Shown here: positions 51,611 through 62,289 of the stretch, in pieces
Layout: the number at the start of each line of letters is the position of its first letter
Numbering within the stretch: position 1 is the first letter of the stretch
Source: JBJMQS01 sp045802605
Lineage (GTDB): Bacteria > Planctomycetota > Planctomycetia > Gemmatales > Gemmataceae
Direction of reading: 5' to 3'
NCBI GenBank assembly: GCA_045802605.1
Contig: JBJMQS010000063.1
Location: 1 to 64,000, forward strand
Length of the DNA: 64,000 bases
The notes under the pieces: generated by a model
What the model saw: only the letters and a program-made list of their open reading frames with translations
What the model was told of the DNA's origin: nothing
Database searches by the model: none
Made by a program: the position numbers and the translations under genes

Positions 51611-53398
51611 TCAGGTTGCATGCAGGTCAACGCCAGTGTTGGCTGCGCCGGCGATCACATTTTTCGCGACAATCGTACTGACCAACGTGAGCGATCCGCT
51701 GCCGCTCAGCTCAATGCCGCCATCGGTGCCGCCATTTCCAATCGCGGTGTTGTCAGCAATGGTGCTGTTATTGATCGTTAATGCGGCAGTGGATCCGTGA
51801 GCAATGGCGCCACCCTGCCCGCCGAAGGTGGAACCCGCGGTGTTGCCCGTGAAGGTGCATTGATTGACGTTGAGGGTGGCCGACTCCGCCGTGCTGATCG
51901 CCCCGCCACTGCCCTGCGCGGTGTTGCCGCGAAAACTACAAGAGTTCAAGGTCACCGACGAGTTCGATACTAAAGCGAGAGCGCCGCCCCGGTAACCCGC
52001 CGTATTGAAACTGAATTGGCTCGAGTTGATCGTGCCGGTGGCGCCCCCATAGCCGACCGCGCCGCCGGAGTAGGTTTGCGGGCCGGTGTTGTTTGTGAAG
52101 AGCGACGAACTGATAATCGAGTTGGCATCTGAAAAAAATGCCGCCGACCCGGAGGCCGCGGCGTTGTTTCCCGAAAAAACCGAGTTGCTGATCGTGGCAT
52201 TGCCGAAAACGTCCATCACCCCGCCACCGCTGTTCGCGAAATTGCTTGCAAACGTGGAATTATTGATTGTGACAGAAGAGCTTGAGTAAACAGCGCCGCC
52301 ATTGTTAAAGGCCGAGTTGCCAGTGAACTTGGAATTCGCGATCGTGACGTCGCCGAACGCCTTGAGTCCGCCGCCCTCGGCACCGACAGCGGTGTTGTTC
52401 GAAACCGTGTCATTGCTCAGGGTGATGCTCACGCTAGATGCCGCCCAGATGCCGCCGCCTTCCCGCGCACTGTTGGAAGAGATGATCGTGTTTTGGATTG
52501 TAAGGTTGACGTACGGGTAGTAATACTGAAAGCTAATGCCGCCCCCGCTCGTGCCACCAACATTGCCGGTGACCTGCGAGTGATCCATCGTGAACGCCGC
52601 GGCTCCTGAAGCGAAAACGAGTGCGCCACCAGTTACATGTGTCGAGTCGGTCGACACTCCATTCGCGAAAGTGGTGGAATCGCAACTGAATGTGACCCCA
52701 CCCGAGACGAGCAAAGACGACCCATTGAGGGCGCGATTGCCGGAGAATGTCGAGGTGTTCAACGCAATGGTGTTTGCGCCACCTAAGTAAATGGCGCCGC
52801 CGCCAGTGAAAACGCTATAGCTCGACTTGGTGGCCGTGTTATTGGTAAAGTCGCAGCCATTGATGGTCAGTGTGGTCCCGACAGTGACCGCCAGGGCGCC
52901 GCCACCGGCTTGGGCCGTATTGGAAGTGAACGCGACATTGGTCAGGACGAGCGGCTCGTCATCATCGCGAATCGCGCCGCCGTAGCCGGTCGTTACGTTG
53001 CCGCCCTGCAGTTTCAAATCCGTGATCTTGATCGACGGTGTCGCGTAAAGAACGTTGAAATCAAAAGCGCGATTACTCGGCGGCGCGAAAATCGTTGTCA
53101 CGGTTTTTCCGTTGCCCGTAATTGTCACGGGCGCATTTTCGCCGTACGCAGTGAGCGCGGACGTGAGCGACACGATGGTCACGTTGGCGGCAAACGTGAT
53201 CGTATCCGCCTGTCCATTGGTCCGGGCCGTCTCCCACATCGCCCGCAACTGGTTCGGGCCGCCATTGTCCCCTGGAGCGGTGACGATCAGGTTGGCGGGA
53301 GCGAGCCGATCCTCGAGCGGCCAAAGCCACAGTCGAGCGCGGTGGATGCGCCGGGACGGACCATGTGCGCAGCGGCGAGAGCGGAAAATGTGTGACAT
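51611..53398 (-). CDS. N-terminal fragment of a broken giant beta-helix surface protein
   Basis: A 595-codon frame with N-terminal Arg-rich segment and WPLEDRLAPANLIVTAPGD (near 28-46), the same export-associated motif as in the gene at 43798. About fifteen beta-helix coils follow, with recurrent N-x-x-x-x-GGG-A/I motifs such as FTNNTATKSSY and NSSQFSFNTAGYRGGALAL. It stops at GVDLHAT where homologous sequence in the next fragment has GVDIYSNSTVSLDASTHHNL: about a dozen codons are missing and the frame changes at TGCATGCA near 51614. All three fragments form one gene on the minus strand, convergent to the 43798 gene. Confidence 0.75.
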   Translation of the reverse strand: MSHIFRSRRCAHGPSRRIHRARLWLWPLEDRLAPANLIVTAPGDNGGPNQLRAMWETARTNGQADTITFAANVTIVSLTSALTAYGENAPVTITGNGKTVTTIFAPPSNRAFDFNVLYATPSIKITDLKLQGGNVTTGYGGAIRDDDEPLVLTNVAFTSNTAQAGGGALAVTVGTTLTINGCDFTNNTATKSSYSVFTGGGAIYLGGANTIALNTSTFSGNRALNGSSLLVSGGVTFSCDSTTFANGVSTDSTHVTGGALVFASGAAAFTMDHSQVTGNVGGTSGGGISFQYYYPYVNLTIQNTIISSNSAREGGGIWAASSVSITLSNDTVSNNTAVGAEGGGLKAFGDVTIANSKFTGNSAFNNGGAVYSSSSVTINNSTFASNFANSGGGVMDVFGNATISNSVFSGNNAAASGSAAFFSDANSIISSSLFTNNTGPQTYSGGAVGYGGATGTINSSQFSFNTAGYRGGALALVSNSSVTLNSCSFRGNTAQGSGGAISTAESATLNVNQCTFTGNTAGSTFGGQGGAIAHGSTAALTINNSTIADNTAIGNGGTDGGIELSGSGSLTLVSTIVAKNVIAGAANTGVDLHAT

Positions 53399-53507
53399 GG
53401 CAGTGTGGAAATGAGGGCAAGGTTTGTCTAGAGGGGGATTCTATCCCGCCCGGGGTGGATAACGCAAGAAAATAGTGCCCGGCCCGGCACGGGCGTCGCG
53501 GGGGTAA

Positions 53508-53597
53508 CGTCTTCGTTAGCCCGACGCGCTAGCGAGGGCGAAGCACGCGAGCGCTTGCAGGGTTCGCCCTCGCTGGCGCGTCGGGCTAACGAAGACG
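53508..53597. repeat. 90-nt near-perfect inverted repeat
   Basis: CGTCTTCGTTAGCCCGACGC opens the left arm and GCGTCGGGCTAACGAAGACG closes the right; the arms are about 35 nt with one mismatch (CTAGC/CTGGC). Loop CGCGAGCGCTTGCAGG. It lies between the divergent-end of the broken giant gene and the 53603 gene stop, so it may double as a terminator for the latter. Confidence 0.9.
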
Positions 53598-53602
53598 CTG
53601 GA

Positions 53603-55039
53603 CTACGAAAACACTCTCTTCAGAGCCGACTTTGCGGCGAAGTAACCACACAATCCATGCACGCCTGCGCCGGGTGGTGTCGAGGCGGAGCAGAGGTAGA
53701 GGCCGCGGCGGGAGGTGGCGTAGGGGTTCCACTTCAAGACCGGGCGGGCGATGATTTGGCGGAAGTCGGGCAGGCCGCCGGTGATGCTGCCGCCAATGAG
53801 GTTTGGGTTGTGGCGTTCCAAGTCGGCCGGCGAGAAGACGTGGCGAGCCAGGATCAAATCGCGGAAGCCGGGCGCGAATCGTTCGACTTGCGATTCGATG
53901 AGATCGGTCATGTCTGTCATGCATCCGTGCGGCACGTGGGCGTAGGCCCATGCGGTGTGTTGGCCGGACGGTGCGCGAGTGGGATCAAACAGACTCGGTT
54001 GGGCGAGCAACACAAACGGGCGATCGTGAATTTGGCCGTACCAACACGCCCGCTCAGCGGCGGCCACCTCGGCGAAGGTGCCGCCGATGTGAATCGTGCC
54101 GGCGCGGCGACACGACGGCGCTCGCCACGGGATGGGGCCGGACAGCGCCCAATCGACCTTGAATGCGGCCGGGCCATAACGAAAGCGCGAGAGTGCCCCC
54201 CGATAGCGTGACGACAGTTGTGCGCCGGAGATGCTCACTAATTCGCGCGGCGAGGTGTCGCAGAGAATCGCGCGGGCGGTTGGCAGTTCATCCAGCGTTT
54301 TGACGCGCCAGCCGGTGACGATCTGGCCGCCGAGCGAACGCAGATAGGAAGTGAGCGCATCGGCAACGCGCTGCGAGCCGCCGCGCGGGATCGGCCAGCC
54401 GACGGCGTGGGCGGCCATCGCGAGCACCAAGCCGATGGCGGCAGAGGGCGCAGTTTCCATCGGCAGGAACGAGTGAGCTGCGAGCCCGGCTAACAGGCCG
54501 CGAGCGGGTTCTCCTTGAAACCAGGCATCCGCAACGGCGCGAGCCGATCGCGCGGCCCACACTGCAAACTTGATCGCGGCGATGGGATGGGCCGGCACTT
54601 TTGGCGGACCAAGCAAGTCAGCGACGATGTTCTCGAAGTCGGCGGTCAGCGGAGCCATATGCCGGCGATACGACGCTGCATCCGCACCCAGTTCAGCGGC
54701 CGTCTGCTCCAGTGATCGATGCAGCACCGCGGCGCGATCATCATCGAGTGGATGCGCCAGCGGCAGGCCGGGATGAATCCACTCCAGGCCATGTTCGTGC
54801 AATGGCCAGGCGCGGAACACCGGCGAGCCGATGGCCAAGGGGTGAACCGCGGAGCAGATGTCGTGCGTGAAGCCGGGCAGCGTCAGTTCGGCGGAGCGTG
54901 TGCCGCCGCCGATGGTGTCGGCCGCTTCGATGACGAGGACGGATTTGCCGGCGCGTGTCAGCGTGATGGCCGCGGCGAGCCCATTAGGCCCGGAGCCGAT
55001 GATGATTGCGTCATAGGATGGATTGATTTTTGCGGACAT
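53603..55039 (-). CDS. NAD(P)/FAD-dependent oxidoreductase (phytoene desaturase-like)
   Basis: A 478-residue flavoprotein. FAD-binding Rossmann motif IIIGSGPNGLAAAITLTRAG (about 11-30) followed by VIEAADTIGGGTRS. Middle motif VGWPIPRGGSQRVADALTSY and the C-terminal YLCSASTPPGAGVHGLCGYF fit CrtI-like/retinol-saturase-like oxidoreductases. Some members act in carotenoid synthesis, but this subfamily is broad, and no carotenoid genes are adjacent. Monocistronic on the minus strand. Confidence 0.88.
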   Translation of the reverse strand: MSAKINPSYDAIIIGSGPNGLAAAITLTRAGKSVLVIEAADTIGGGTRSAELTLPGFTHDICSAVHPLAIGSPVFRAWPLHEHGLEWIHPGLPLAHPLDDDRAAVLHRSLEQTAAELGADAASYRRHMAPLTADFENIVADLLGPPKVPAHPIAAIKFAVWAARSARAVADAWFQGEPARGLLAGLAAHSFLPMETAPSAAIGLVLAMAAHAVGWPIPRGGSQRVADALTSYLRSLGGQIVTGWRVKTLDELPTARAILCDTSPRELVSISGAQLSSRYRGALSRFRYGPAAFKVDWALSGPIPWRAPSCRRAGTIHIGGTFAEVAAAERACWYGQIHDRPFVLLAQPSLFDPTRAPSGQHTAWAYAHVPHGCMTDMTDLIESQVERFAPGFRDLILARHVFSPADLERHNPNLIGGSITGGLPDFRQIIARPVLKWNPYATSRRGLYLCSASTPPGAGVHGLCGYFAAKSALKRVFS

Positions 55040-55371
55040 GAAATCCGGGAGTTGAACGATGTCTTTCCCATTGGTTTATGACATCGATCAACTGGCTTGC
55101 TAGTGTTTGGCAATTCGGTGCGGTCTCAATTGGTCTTTGATTGTCTTCACACCAAAGGTGTGAGATTTCTCAGCCCAGGGCAACGCCCTGGGTTTCGACA
55201 TGAAGATTGAATTCAGCCTGAAGGGCTGAGACAGTTTGTCGCAGGCCTTCAGGCTTACAAATCGAAAACCCAGGGCGTTGCCCTGGGCTGTGGAATCTCA
55301 GGCCGTTGGCCTGAAGAGGAAAGGTCGGCCTGAAGTCGAGAATTCAGTGAGACAGCAATTGTCTTTGGCGA
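55040..55371. other. Intergenic region holding repeat copy B
   Basis: No gene seen. Most of it is the six-hairpin element (55146-55315); the remaining flanks of about 105 and 56 nt show nothing recognisable apart from the promoter expected for the oxidoreductase. Confidence 0.6.
55146..55315. repeat. Six-hairpin repeat element, copy B
   Basis: Series: TCACACC/GGTGTGA, CCCAGGGC/GCCCTGGG, TCAGCC/GGGCTGA, a core hairpin around GTCGCAGGCCTTCAGGC, CCCAGGGC/GCCCTGGG and TCAGGCC/GGCCTGA. Compared with copy A at 37806, the core has the same orientation but the two outer caps are exchanged. Confidence 0.85.
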
Positions 55372-55542
55372 CTATGGCAGTCGCGGCGTGCGTCGGCCGA
55401 GGATCATCGAGGCGAGGAATAGGATCAAGAACACGAAGGCTAACAGTCGAGCGATTTGCATCGCCATGCCTTCGAGCTGCCAGAATCCCAGCAGTGCCGC
55501 AACTACGGCAATGATCAGAAATAGAACGGCCCAGCGGAGCAT
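55372..55542 (-). CDS. YtjA/DUF1328 small membrane protein
   Basis: A 56-residue protein starting MLRWAVLFLIIAVVAALLGF, with a second hydrophobic segment (IARLLAFVFLILFLASMILG) and a short basic tail. This matches the DUF1328/YtjA family (two helices, MLRWA/L start). The ribosome binding site GAGGTAA lies before ATG 55542. Role unknown; members are often stress-induced. Confidence 0.85.
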   Translation of the reverse strand: MLRWAVLFLIIAVVAALLGFWQLEGMAMQIARLLAFVFLILFLASMILGRRTPRLP

Positions 55543-55570
55543 GGCTATTACCTCATAGGGGCGATGACGG

Positions 55571-55771
55571 TTACCAGGGGAGGACCCAAACCCCGGAATC
55601 CATCGACGGCGGCCGGCGCTTTTTCGGCTTGGAGTCGGCTTCTTCTGGCTTGACCAGCTTCGGCTCGAGCTCCTTCATTGGCGGCGGATCACCATCCCAC
55701 AAGATTCCCAGCGGGTTATCCGGTACAGACTTGGGAACCTCCTGATCGCCAGGCTTTCGCGGGGTCCGCAT
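55571..55771 (-). CDS. Small proline/lysine-rich protein
   Basis: A 66-residue hydrophilic protein starting MRTPRKPGDQEVPKSVPDNP, ending SMDSGVWVLPW. AAGGAGCGCAC precedes the ATG at a good distance, which supports translation. No domain recognised. It lies 28 nt before the YtjA gene on the same strand and may be co-transcribed with it. Confidence 0.6.
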   Translation of the reverse strand: MRTPRKPGDQEVPKSVPDNPLGILWDGDPPPMKELEPKLVKPEEADSKPKKRRPPSMDSGVWVLPW

Positions 55772-55844
55772 GTGCGCTCCTTCACTTCCGGGTGCACGCC
55801 TTAAGGTGCAAACGACGTGCCGCTGATTTGATCACGTCATCATT

Positions 55845-58800
55845 CTACCGGCGAAGGACAGTGCGCAGCACGTTGTAATCGAAAAGTGCGGATTGATCTT
55901 CCGGCGATGGCCGGGCGTCGGCCGGGCGCGCTTGCAATCCCTCTTGAAGGGCTTGCAAGGCACGGCGGGTGTCGCCGGCTTCGAGCGCGATGAACCCGAG
56001 GTAATACCGCGGCGTCCAAGAATCCACCGCAGTCAATCGCTGACCTTGCAATGGGTTGACCCAAACCAGCGCGGTGGCCGCTCGAACTAGCGCGGGTGCG
56101 GCCACCGGATCCAGGGCGAATGCCATCGCGATCGCTTCGCCATTGATTTGGCGGTTGATGCGATCGTTGTGCGCTTGCGATTCCGCGGCGAGCTCTTCGG
56201 CTGAGCGCAGCGCTTCGGGGAAATCTCCGCAGCATGCCGCCGTGAGAAACTGGAATCGACGCACGGTCTCGCGCATGTTCGGCGGGACCGTGGCCGGCGC
56301 GAATCGGTCCGATTGCAAAATAGCCCGCGCATCTTCGGCCCGGCCGACGTGAATCAGCAGGTCCAGAAGCTCGACGGGATCGACCTCGGGCGCAGGCTGC
56401 CCCCCCTTCACCGCATTTTCGACAATCGACAGCGCTTCGCCGGGCAAGCCGTTGTCCTTCGCGCGACGGAACCGCATGGCCGGCGTGTCATTCTCCGCCG
56501 CGAGCTCAAAGTGGTTGCGCAAGTTTCGCAGTTGCTCGTCGAGCTGATCGAGCTGGTCTTTGCGGCGTTTGAATTCTTCTTCGGCCGAGTCGCCGAATGT
56601 TTCGAACGCGACGCGGGGGAACTGTTGCAGCAGATTCAGCGACTCGCGGGCCGACTCGACGGCGAGCTCGAAATATTGCGGGTTCGATCGATAGTACTCG
56701 GTGAGTTGATCGGCGCAGACGAAGCGCAGGCGGCTGGTGTCGTCACCCCAACCGGAGGCGACGTCGAGCCGGGCTTTGGTCTGTTGCAGGGCGGCGCCCC
56801 ACTGCATCAGCGTCAGCGAGGACGGTGCGGGCCAGGCGCGATACGCTTCGGCCAACCAAAAGCGAATGAGCGGATCATCGGGAGCTTTCATTTGCGCTTT
56901 TCGCAACGCTCGCACGGCGAGGATGCCACCGGCCCACCGGTCGAGATTGACATCGCGGCGGTTGAGAAGCTGCGCGGAGGTGAGGCCGACTCTGGGAAGT
57001 TGCAGAGCTGATAGAGAATTGAGCGCACTGTTACCCGAGGGGATCGATTGACCTGCGACCATGGCGCCCCAGGCGGACATGGCGCGGAGGTTCTGGCCCA
57101 GCGCTTCGCCTTCAGCGACGCGACTAAATGCTAGCCATGCCTGGCCTTCGCTCATATCGATTGGCGGCGTCGGCGGGCCGGCGAGATAAGAATCCCAAAA
57201 GGTTGGGATACGCGGCTCCTCTTTCAGAGGGCTGCTCCACGCGGCGGGCTCTTGAGAGCCGAACGCCAACTGAATCGCATCGATCCGCAATTCGGGATGT
57301 GGATCCGTGGTTGGCGGATCGAGCCAACCAAACAGAGTGTCGCGGCCGGCGAGGGCTCGAAACGCCCATCGGTCAGGATTCGCCCAGAGTACTCGAGCAG
57401 AGCCGATGTTGTCGTCGCGCGCACCGGGCACCAGAAACGCGGATGTGATAGCGTATTTTTTGAAGAACGGGTTGGGCGCGTTCGGATCCGGCGGCTTCTG
57501 CCCGGGCTGAATCACGTCGCCCAGCACTAAGATCGATCGGCGAAGTTCGAGATAGTCGCCGGCCACCGGCTCAAAGAGGTTCCAGCGCGAATCCAAGAAG
57601 CTGCGCGCATCGGGTGCGAACCAAGCCAGATAGTGCGAGGTGTCGAGGCTCGAGCAGAACACACGCTCATTCGCCGGCAACTTGCCTTCGGTGATCCACT
57701 GTTGAACCTGTTTGGCGATCGCTTCGTGCGCGGGATCGACGGCGAGCGTAAGCTGCACGCGGGCTGCCCGCTCGGGGCGCGTCGGGTCGGGCCCGAGCCA
57801 GCCGGGCCAAGCCGCGAATGCCAGGAACGCCAGCCCCAGCGCCGCGAGCCCCCGCATCGCCAAGCCGAGCATTCGCGCGGCTTCAATCTTGTTGAGCCGG
57901 CCAAACACTTCTTGAAAATTCAGAACGATGAAGGGCGTCGTCGCAATCACGAAGAACGGGATGCATCGCCAGCGCAGAAGTGAAAAGGCTCCCAAGGCAA
58001 GCCAGATAATGGCCCGGCTCCAAACCAGTGCGCGGACATTCACAAGGAACGACAGAAATCCGACGACCAGTAGCACGTAATACGCAATCGCTGGTGCGGG
58101 CATGAGGTCGTGCCGGCCCAAGCCGCCATGGAAGTAGAGAGCGCTGCGGAAATAAGAGTTGGTCCTCACCGACTCGGAAAACAATGCCGGCGCGAGTTCA
58201 TCCGGCAACATGTATGCAAACACATGATGAGGGTTGACGAGTCCGCCGATGACGGCGGCCGCTAGCGTCGCGAACAAGAATTTCGGGCGCGGTCCGTTCT
58301 CGTGCGGCTGCACCAATTGGCCGATCACCCACAGAGCCACTGTGAGTGGTCCGAGAATAAACCAGCCATCGAAATTGACCCAGACGGCGCACAGCAATCC
58401 GATCCAGAGCGGCAGTCGCCTGGGGCAATGCACCAAAAGAGCAATGATCAACGCGAGAAACAGATACGAAAACGTGGCCGGTTCCAAGCGCGATAACCGA
58501 GTGTTGGCGGCGAGGAGCGCGAGTGCCGCGCCAATGGCCGGCAAGGCCAGCCCGGATCCGGTTTTTCGAATTGTGATCAGCACCAAGAAGACGGCGACGG
58601 CGAGGGCCATGTGCAAGATTGCGAGGCCCAGCCCGTCGGCTGCGCGATAGATGGTGAAAACACTGAGGTCAAAGAGCCAGGAGTGATTGATCCACGTGCG
58701 GCCAGTGGTGGTGAAGCTGAAGGGATCGACGCCGAATTTGTAATTGCCCTGCGCGATCGTTCGGCCAGTGGCGAGATGCAGCCAGATGTCGCTATTGCGG

Positions 58801-58913
58801 ATGATCGCCGCGCCGAGCAGGCCCGCGAGGACCAATCCGCAGAGGACTAAGATCCAGTCGAGCCACGCCGCGGATGCTGGCGATTGCGGGGAGTTGACAG
58901 GAGCATCCGGCAC
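55845..58913 (-). CDS. Large polytopic membrane protein with helical repeat C-terminal domain
   Basis: A 1022-residue protein. Residues about 15-390 contain ten or more helices; the segment IRNSDIWLHLATGRTIAQGN and WINHSWLFDLSVFTIYRAAD resembles the membrane part of GT39-like planctomycete proteins (D/H after the first helix), but no catalytic role can be proven. A soluble extracytoplasmic part follows (ERVFCSSLDTSHYLAWFAPD), and the C-terminal about 350 residues are helical with TPR-like character (ALEAGDTRRALQALQEGLQA-like repeat: FIALEAGDTRRALQALQEGL). Encoded 19 nt after a zinc-ribbon membrane protein, so probably co-transcribed. Confidence 0.7.
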   Translation of the reverse strand: MPDAPVNSPQSPASAAWLDWILVLCGLVLAGLLGAAIIRNSDIWLHLATGRTIAQGNYKFGVDPFSFTTTGRTWINHSWLFDLSVFTIYRAADGLGLAILHMALAVAVFLVLITIRKTGSGLALPAIGAALALLAANTRLSRLEPATFSYLFLALIIALLVHCPRRLPLWIGLLCAVWVNFDGWFILGPLTVALWVIGQLVQPHENGPRPKFLFATLAAAVIGGLVNPHHVFAYMLPDELAPALFSESVRTNSYFRSALYFHGGLGRHDLMPAPAIAYYVLLVVGFLSFLVNVRALVWSRAIIWLALGAFSLLRWRCIPFFVIATTPFIVLNFQEVFGRLNKIEAARMLGLAMRGLAALGLAFLAFAAWPGWLGPDPTRPERAARVQLTLAVDPAHEAIAKQVQQWITEGKLPANERVFCSSLDTSHYLAWFAPDARSFLDSRWNLFEPVAGDYLELRRSILVLGDVIQPGQKPPDPNAPNPFFKKYAITSAFLVPGARDDNIGSARVLWANPDRWAFRALAGRDTLFGWLDPPTTDPHPELRIDAIQLAFGSQEPAAWSSPLKEEPRIPTFWDSYLAGPPTPPIDMSEGQAWLAFSRVAEGEALGQNLRAMSAWGAMVAGQSIPSGNSALNSLSALQLPRVGLTSAQLLNRRDVNLDRWAGGILAVRALRKAQMKAPDDPLIRFWLAEAYRAWPAPSSLTLMQWGAALQQTKARLDVASGWGDDTSRLRFVCADQLTEYYRSNPQYFELAVESARESLNLLQQFPRVAFETFGDSAEEEFKRRKDQLDQLDEQLRNLRNHFELAAENDTPAMRFRRAKDNGLPGEALSIVENAVKGGQPAPEVDPVELLDLLIHVGRAEDARAILQSDRFAPATVPPNMRETVRRFQFLTAACCGDFPEALRSAEELAAESQAHNDRINRQINGEAIAMAFALDPVAAPALVRAATALVWVNPLQGQRLTAVDSWTPRYYLGFIALEAGDTRRALQALQEGLQARPADARPSPEDQSALFDYNVLRTVLRR

Positions 58914-58932
58914 GATGGCCTCGATCGATGAT

Positions 58933-59700
58933 TCACTTGCGCTTGATGAACGTGCGCACGCGGACGTTGAGATCAGCGGTATTGGAGTACTTGATTAGCC
59001 GCAAGGTGTTCTCATCGGTTAATTCCACGCGAAGTCGATGATTCCCTGTACGCAATGGTTCTGTTCCAAGTTCGAGATCATAGATATCGCCATCTTTGGC
59101 CACGACGAACCACCGGCTCGTAAATAGGAGCGGCTTGTCGTTCAACAAGGGCGCATTGACTCGAGCATCGCCATCGGCGGTCAACTCGATTGTGCCGCCG
59201 GCCGGTTCTTGCAAACTCCATGACCCGATCAGGCTCGCGGGACGCGGCACTTCGGCCGACAACGCTTTGGCGACGTTGGCCGGTTCGATCGGCTGCTTGT
59301 TAACTGTCGTGTGATTTGATTCGGCGCCGTTATTATGCAACCCGGCCGGTGCTGGCGGCGGAGCGCCTTGATTCCACATGAAGCCGGCTAGGGCGATAGC
59401 TACCAGAGCCGTCAAACCAACTGGTGCTAGCCAACGGGGCAACTCGGGTGTTGCAACGGGGTACTCGTCCGAATCGTGTTCGACTGACTTTTGCTTGCGT
59501 CGGCGCGGCCGTTCGGCGACGAGTGGCTGCGGTTGCGAGACTTTGGTGTCGTCGCTGACCGAGCTCGTGTTGGCGACCGGCGTCCCATTTCCAAACAGTT
59601 TGCCGCGGCACAGGCCGCACTTGATGATCGTGCCATCGCTAGCGGGATGCCGCAGACGGAGGTGCTCCCCGCAGTGGGGGCAGACGAGGTGGTTTGCCAT
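58933..59700 (-). CDS. Zinc-ribbon, single-pass membrane protein
   Basis: A 255-residue protein. N-terminal zinc ribbon CPHCGEHLRLRHPASDGTII then CGLCRGKLFGNG (MJ0042-like, four Cys). A basic linker (RPRRRKQKS), one membrane helix (LAPVGLTALVAIALAGFMW, about 88-106) and a C-terminal about 120-residue domain beginning SLIGSWSLQEPAGGTIELTA, which looks lipocalin-like. Such proteins are frequent in planctomycetes; function unknown. First gene of a two-gene unit with the 1022-residue membrane protein. Confidence 0.75.
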   Translation of the reverse strand: MANHLVCPHCGEHLRLRHPASDGTIIKCGLCRGKLFGNGTPVANTSSVSDDTKVSQPQPLVAERPRRRKQKSVEHDSDEYPVATPELPRWLAPVGLTALVAIALAGFMWNQGAPPPAPAGLHNNGAESNHTTVNKQPIEPANVAKALSAEVPRPASLIGSWSLQEPAGGTIELTADGDARVNAPLLNDKPLLFTSRWFVVAKDGDIYDLELGTEPLRTGNHRLRVELTDENTLRLIKYSNTADLNVRVRTFIKRK

Positions 59701-59763
59701 GGCGGCACTCGGGGCCCAGATTACGAAGATTCCGGACCGTCAGTCTACAAAGTGAGAGTCAGA

Positions 59764-60351
59764 TTAGGCACACATTTTTCGATGGGTGGCCCCAATAACC
59801 CAATGAAAAGCGGTGAGATGTATCGATTCCACGAGGCCCATGTCGTCGAGCGGGACGTGCAGGGACTTTTGCGCGATCTGACGGAGTTTGCCGCCTGAGT
59901 AGCCGGTGCAGCCAAAGGTGACCATGCCATGGGCGTTGGCCCACTCGACCGCCCTGAGAATATTGGGGCTATTGCCCGAGCCGCTGATCGCGACCAGGAC
60001 ATCGCCCGGGGAAGCCAGGTTTTTCAGTTGCTCGGAAAAGACCCGATCATAACCCTCGTCGTTGGCCCAGGCGGTGATGTACGAAGTGTTATCGGTGAGG
60101 CTCAAGATCCGGAGTCGGGGCGTGTCGTTGTCGTAGTCTTCGGGGCGAAGGGTGCATTTGCCCAAGTCTTCGCACAGATGCGAGGCATTGGCCCCGCTGC
60201 CGCCGTTGCCGATCACGAAGATGAATTTGCGCTCCCGATGGGCCGCTTCAATGATCGAAACGAGCGCTTCAAGCTCGACCGGATCGACCCGGCTCATTTC
60301 ACGGGCGGCCCGCGCAAGATATTCACTGGCTGAGAGTTTGGCTCCGAGCAT
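59764..60351 (-). CDS. SIS-domain phosphoheptose isomerase-like protein (GmhA/DiaA type)
   Basis: A 195-residue protein from ATG 60351, preceded by GGCAGGAGGCCCGC, a strong ribosome binding site; an ATG at 60390 would be upstream of it. Sugar-isomerase fold: FVIGNGGSGANASHLCEDLG, LSLTDNTSYITAWANDEGYD, and VLVAISGSGNSPNIL. These match sedoheptulose-7-phosphate isomerases (heptose synthesis) and related proteins. The closing helix VESIHLTAFHWVIGATH carries the conserved His. No other heptose genes are in the window. Confidence 0.88.
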   Translation of the reverse strand: MLGAKLSASEYLARAAREMSRVDPVELEALVSIIEAAHRERKFIFVIGNGGSGANASHLCEDLGKCTLRPEDYDNDTPRLRILSLTDNTSYITAWANDEGYDRVFSEQLKNLASPGDVLVAISGSGNSPNILRAVEWANAHGMVTFGCTGYSGGKLRQIAQKSLHVPLDDMGLVESIHLTAFHWVIGATHRKMCA

Positions 60352-60420
60352 GCGGGCCTCCTGCCGAGAAACTGGAGCGGACAATAGCACAGGGAATAGG
60401 GAATGGGGAATAGGGATTGG

Positions 60421-60499
60421 TTTAAGAGCGTCGAGGCGTCAGCCCGACGTGGAAAGTTAACGTCAAAACACTTCGGCCTTACGGCTCGACGCTCTTAAA
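60421..60499. repeat. Inverted repeat upstream of the caspase gene
   Basis: TTTAAGAGCGTCGAG (60421-60435) and CTCGACGCTCTTAAA (60485-60499) are perfect 15-bp arms around a 49-nt GC-rich centre. It is preceded by tandem GGGAAT units (60391-60418). A REP-like intergenic element. Confidence 0.8.
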
Positions 60500-60594
60500 T
60501 GCTTGATCGGACGCTGGAACCGTTTACGATTGTCGGAAGATTGCCTGCCTCGTTGCGTTGTCCTGTCATAGCGTCATTCGCCAAGGAATTGCCC

Positions 60595-62280
<1,686 letters not shown>

Positions 62281-62289
62281 ATTGAAATA

